Shown here: positions 62,318 through 64,000 of the stretch, in pieces
Position numbering within the stretch: the stretch's first letter is position 1
Layout: the number at the start of each line of letters is the position of its first letter
Source: Paenibacillus helianthi
GTDB taxonomy: Bacteria > Bacillota > Bacilli > Paenibacillales > Paenibacillaceae
Direction of reading: 5' to 3'
Assembly: GCF_001909055.1 (NCBI RefSeq)
Contig: NZ_LVWI01000001.1
Coordinates: 589,277-653,276 of the forward strand
DNA: 64,000 nt
Made by a program: the position numbers and the translations under genes
Notes under the pieces: generated by a model
Told to the model about the DNA's origin: nothing
The model's database searches: none
What the model saw: only the letters and a program-made list of their open reading frames with translations

Positions 62318-62608
62318 TCATTCCAAAACGCTCAGTATACCCCCTGCAATTAATATTATGGTAGATAACAAAATCAGTCTGCTCGTGCCAAGGATTTTGA
62401 TATTGGATTGTTTAAGCTCTCGCCGCATCCGGTACTGGTCCTGCTTGATCCACTCCAACACAGCATTTCCGGCCATCAAATAAAGTCGCTTGAGGATATT
62501 TTTAGAATGCTCTATATCAGCTAAACTATTTCGCACCATCTGCTCCATATACTGCAGTAGTATGTAATCGCGGAGCGTGGTCCGCTCCTCAATTGTTATG
62601 TTACTCAT
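62318..62608 (-). CDS. Small membrane protein behind LexA-like boxes
   Basis: About 96 residues of which the first 70 are charged and helical (TIEERTTLRDYILLQYMEQM, DQYRMRRELKQS) and the last 20 form one hydrophobic helix (ILLSTIILIAGGILSV), so it would be a tail-anchored membrane protein. Longer frames upstream are open to 62815, but a GGGGGC box lies 8 nt before the ATG at 62608, whereas the longer version is Cys-rich and unlike a coding start. Two LexA-like sites lie 20-55 bp upstream. SOS-induced cell-division inhibition is one possible role. No homologue is recognised. Confidence 0.55.
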   Translation of the reverse strand: MSNITIEERTTLRDYILLQYMEQMVRNSLADIEHSKNILKRLYLMAGNAVLEWIKQDQYRMRRELKQSNIKILGTSRLILLSTIILIAGGILSVLE

Positions 62609-62627
62609 CCAGCAAGCCCCCATACAA

Positions 62628-62662
62628 GAACGTTTGTTTGTATTACAACCAAACATACGTTC
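62628..62662 (-). promoter_or_regulatory. Paired LexA (DinR) box candidates
   Basis: GAACGTTTGTTT (62628-62639, plus strand) and GAACGTATGTTT (62651-62662, minus strand) match the GAACRNRYGTTY core of the Bacillus SOS box in 11 and 12 of 12 positions. The second lies in the spacer of a possible promoter (TTGTAT-18-TGTAAT on the minus strand). Confidence 0.55.
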
Positions 62663-62815
62663 TTTATACAATGAGTAAGGTATCCTTTGATTGGGATAAA
62701 AAAGAATTTCACTGTGTTCACTCACTTTATTGCAGATATATACATATATGTTTAGACAATCCTTGTTAAGTTTTGTAAGGTCGATATCTATAATACATAA
62801 TGAGGAGTGTAACAA

Positions 62816-63646
62816 ATGAAAAAAATAAAGTTACTTATAGTTTTTTTGCTTATTTTTGCATCACTGCCTGTTACAGGGGCGTTCGCCGCTGTAACTAATA
62901 CTCTTTACTTTAAATCTATGGCAACAAATCCAGGGCGTTCAATGGTAGTATGGTTGGATAAAGGAGAGTTTACGGGAACGATTTATTTTACTGATGGCAC
63001 AAACCAAAAAATTAGCGGTAACGTCCATAAAACTTTTAATTACACTGATACTAGACAAGAAGTAGTTAACTATATTGAATTAGAAATGCCTTCAGATAGT
63101 AAAATTCTAAATATGTATATAGCCGAACAATTAAATGGTTCTGGTACTACTTTGTATTCTTTTAAACCAGATGATTATACATTGAGTCCTCCGACACCGA
63201 CAACACCACCAGAACCTTCAACTCCCCCTACTCCTTCACCAACTGCTACTACGCCTCCAACTCCAACTCCATCTGCATCACCAATACCAACAGCAACTCC
63301 AACACCGTCAGCGACAACAACGCCATCAGCAACACCTACTGCAACTCCATTAGCTTCAGCTACTCCGAAGCCAACGCCAACTACAACGCCCGAACAACCA
63401 ATCGACGATCGAGCTATCCTTACAATTACATTAGTTAACGGAACAGAAAAAGAATATGATCTTCCTATTGCTGAAGTTGATGCATTCTTGACCTGGTATG
63501 ATGCTCGAGATGCCGGTAGAGGCCCTGGCATGTATGCAATTGACAAGCACACAAACAATAAAGGTCCCTTCAAAAAGCGTAAAGATTATGTTGTCTTTGA
63601 TAAAATCCTTACCTATGAAGTAAGTGAGTACACAGCAGGCGAATAA
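62816..63646 (+). CDS. Secreted protein with Pro/Thr-rich linker
   Basis: Exported protein of 276 residues. A signal peptide (MKKIKLLIVFLLIFASLPVT, cleavage likely after AFA) is followed by a beta-rich domain (about 25-120), a 75-residue linker of Pro/Thr/Ser/Ala repeats (about 125-200) and a C-terminal domain (about 205-276) with VNGTEKEYDLPIAEVDAFLTWYDARD and NNKGPFKKRKDYVVFDKILTYEV. A similar ending occurs on various Paenibacillus envelope proteins as I recall, so it may be a mobile domain. The GAGGAG box supports the start. The AT-rich composition agrees with the accessory neighbourhood. Confidence 0.7.
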   Translation: MKKIKLLIVFLLIFASLPVTGAFAAVTNTLYFKSMATNPGRSMVVWLDKGEFTGTIYFTDGTNQKISGNVHKTFNYTDTRQEVVNYIELEMPSDSKILNMYIAEQLNGSGTTLYSFKPDDYTLSPPTPTTPPEPSTPPTPSPTATTPPTPTPSASPIPTATPTPSATTTPSATPTATPLASATPKPTPTTTPEQPIDDRAILTITLVNGTEKEYDLPIAEVDAFLTWYDARDAGRGPGMYAIDKHTNNKGPFKKRKDYVVFDKILTYEVSEYTAGE

Positions 63647-63671
63647 TCCTTCCCAACACTTACCCCCTCTT

Positions 63672-63706
63672 TCCTCTATAGCCAAACGCTATAATTGAAT
63701 AGAGGA
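63672..63706. repeat. Nested inverted repeat at the IS110 border
   Basis: TCCTCTAT (63672-63679) pairs with ATAGAGGA (63699-63706) and encloses an ATAGC/GCTAT hairpin (63678-63692). It may be the terminator of the secreted protein gene or a structure in the IS left end. Confidence 0.4.
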
Positions 63707-63813
63707 GCCATTCCTGTAATGAATTAATTTGAGGTTTGAATGAAAAAAGCGCCAGCTGTATACTGGGAAACGTTCCGTCCAGAGAACAAATTCCAGCGCA
63801 GGAGGCACTCAAC
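63707..63813 (+). other. Left-end noncoding region of the IS110 element, candidate bridge RNA
   Basis: About 105 bp without a reading frame between the upstream gene and the IS110 transposase. In IS110-group elements the noncoding left end upstream of the recombinase encodes the bridge RNA that pairs with target and donor DNA. Its folding was not tested here, and the element's boundary is unknown. Confidence 0.4.
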
Positions 63814-64000
63814 ATGAAGTATAAACAATCGAAGAAACAGAATCAACGGATTATGAGAATTTCCGACAAGACCCTTGTCGTAGGGGCAGACATCGCTAAG
63901 GAAACCCATGTGGCCCGAGCCATTGACTTTCGGGGAATTGAACTGGGGAAAGATTGTGTATTCTCCAATACACGAACAGGTCTGGAGCAACTGGTACAGT
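63814..64000 (+). CDS. IS110 family transposase, N-terminus, cut by window edge
   Basis: The frame from the ATG at 63814 is open to the window edge (62 residues): a basic start MKYKQSKKQNQRIMRISDKT, then VVGADIAKETHVARAIDFRG and LEQLVQ. The Asp of VVGADIAK is the first acidic residue of the DEDD catalytic centre of this family of RNA-guided recombinases. GGAGG lies 8 nt before the ATG. The rest of the gene is beyond the window, so its integrity cannot be judged. Confidence 0.85.
   Translation, partial: MKYKQSKKQNQRIMRISDKTLVVGADIAKETHVARAIDFRGIELGKDCVFSNTRTGLEQLVQ

Noticed and set aside
63190..63410. Tandem repeats resembling a CRISPR-like or minisatellite array
   Set aside because: The repeats are short Pro/Thr/Ser/Ala codon patterns in frame within a secreted protein linker; there are no unique spacers or conserved 25-40 bp repeats.

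Overview
The window looks like chromosomal DNA of a Paenibacillus-type firmicute. The evidence is Bacillus-like housekeeping genes (rqcH, ylbF/ylbG, ftsW, ylaN, rpsD, ccpA, acsA/acuA, speA, yktB), AGGAGG-type ribosome binding sites with frequent TTG starts, a T-box leader, and G+C close to half by eye. The assignment is inference from gene content, not from a database search.

Layout. 1-9.8 kb: a Ca2+ P-type ATPase (cut by the edge), rqcH, a PHP phosphoesterase, an acetyltransferase, a LysR regulator and a frameshifted EAL-CBS-GGDEF protein. 9.9-13.5 kb: a compact eutABC operon for ethanolamine ammonia-lyase with no microcompartment genes. 13.6-18.1 kb: ylbG, ylbF (RNase Y accessory factor) and an XPB-like helicase overlapping a helicase-associated partner. 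18.2-28.6 kb: CBS protein, M20 hydrolase, yugN-ftsW, Asp23-family protein, Ca2+/H+ exchanger, ylaN, a Crh-like HPr homologue, M29 aminopeptidase, lipoprotein and a GAF-GAF-GGDEF cyclase. 28.8-37 kb: rpsD with a long structured leader, a T-box-controlled tyrosyl-tRNA synthetase gene broken by two frameshifts, a class A PBP, and acsA divergent from acuA. 37-44.3 kb: mtnN, ccpA, a zinc-ribbon protein, a DJ-1/PfpI protein, and a nagE-like IICBA permease overlapping ptsI. 44.7-60.7 kb: aroA, rhodanese, aroK, gndA, a TetR regulator with an accessory methionine aminopeptidase, yktB, an MFS transporter, speA, and small conserved or hypothetical genes. 60.9-64 kb: tRNA-Val followed by an AT-richer accessory tail with a HicB remnant, a hairpin cluster, a lipoprotein, a small membrane protein behind LexA-like boxes, a Pro/Thr-rich secreted protein and the start of an IS110 element.

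How the genes work together. Carbon catabolite control is the main theme. ptsI and the IICBA permease supply PTS flux, ccpA encodes the regulator, and a Crh-like protein keeps the regulatory serine but lacks the catalytic histidine. A good cre sits in the acsA/acuA intergenic region, overlapping an extended -10 promoter; a weaker cre-like site overlaps the nagE promoter. AcsA activity is expected to be switched off by AcuA acetylation. Cyclic-di-GMP turnover is represented by two proteins.

Data quality. All three single-base frameshifts I can reconstruct (two in tyrS, one in the EAL/GGDEF gene) fall in GGCC tetranucleotides, which suggests consensus errors at a modified motif as much as real pseudogenes. 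The most interesting leads are this GGCC pattern, the truncated Crh-like HPr, the LexA-boxed small membrane protein, the unexplained hairpin cluster after tRNA-Val, and the IS110 left end, which may encode a bridge RNA.
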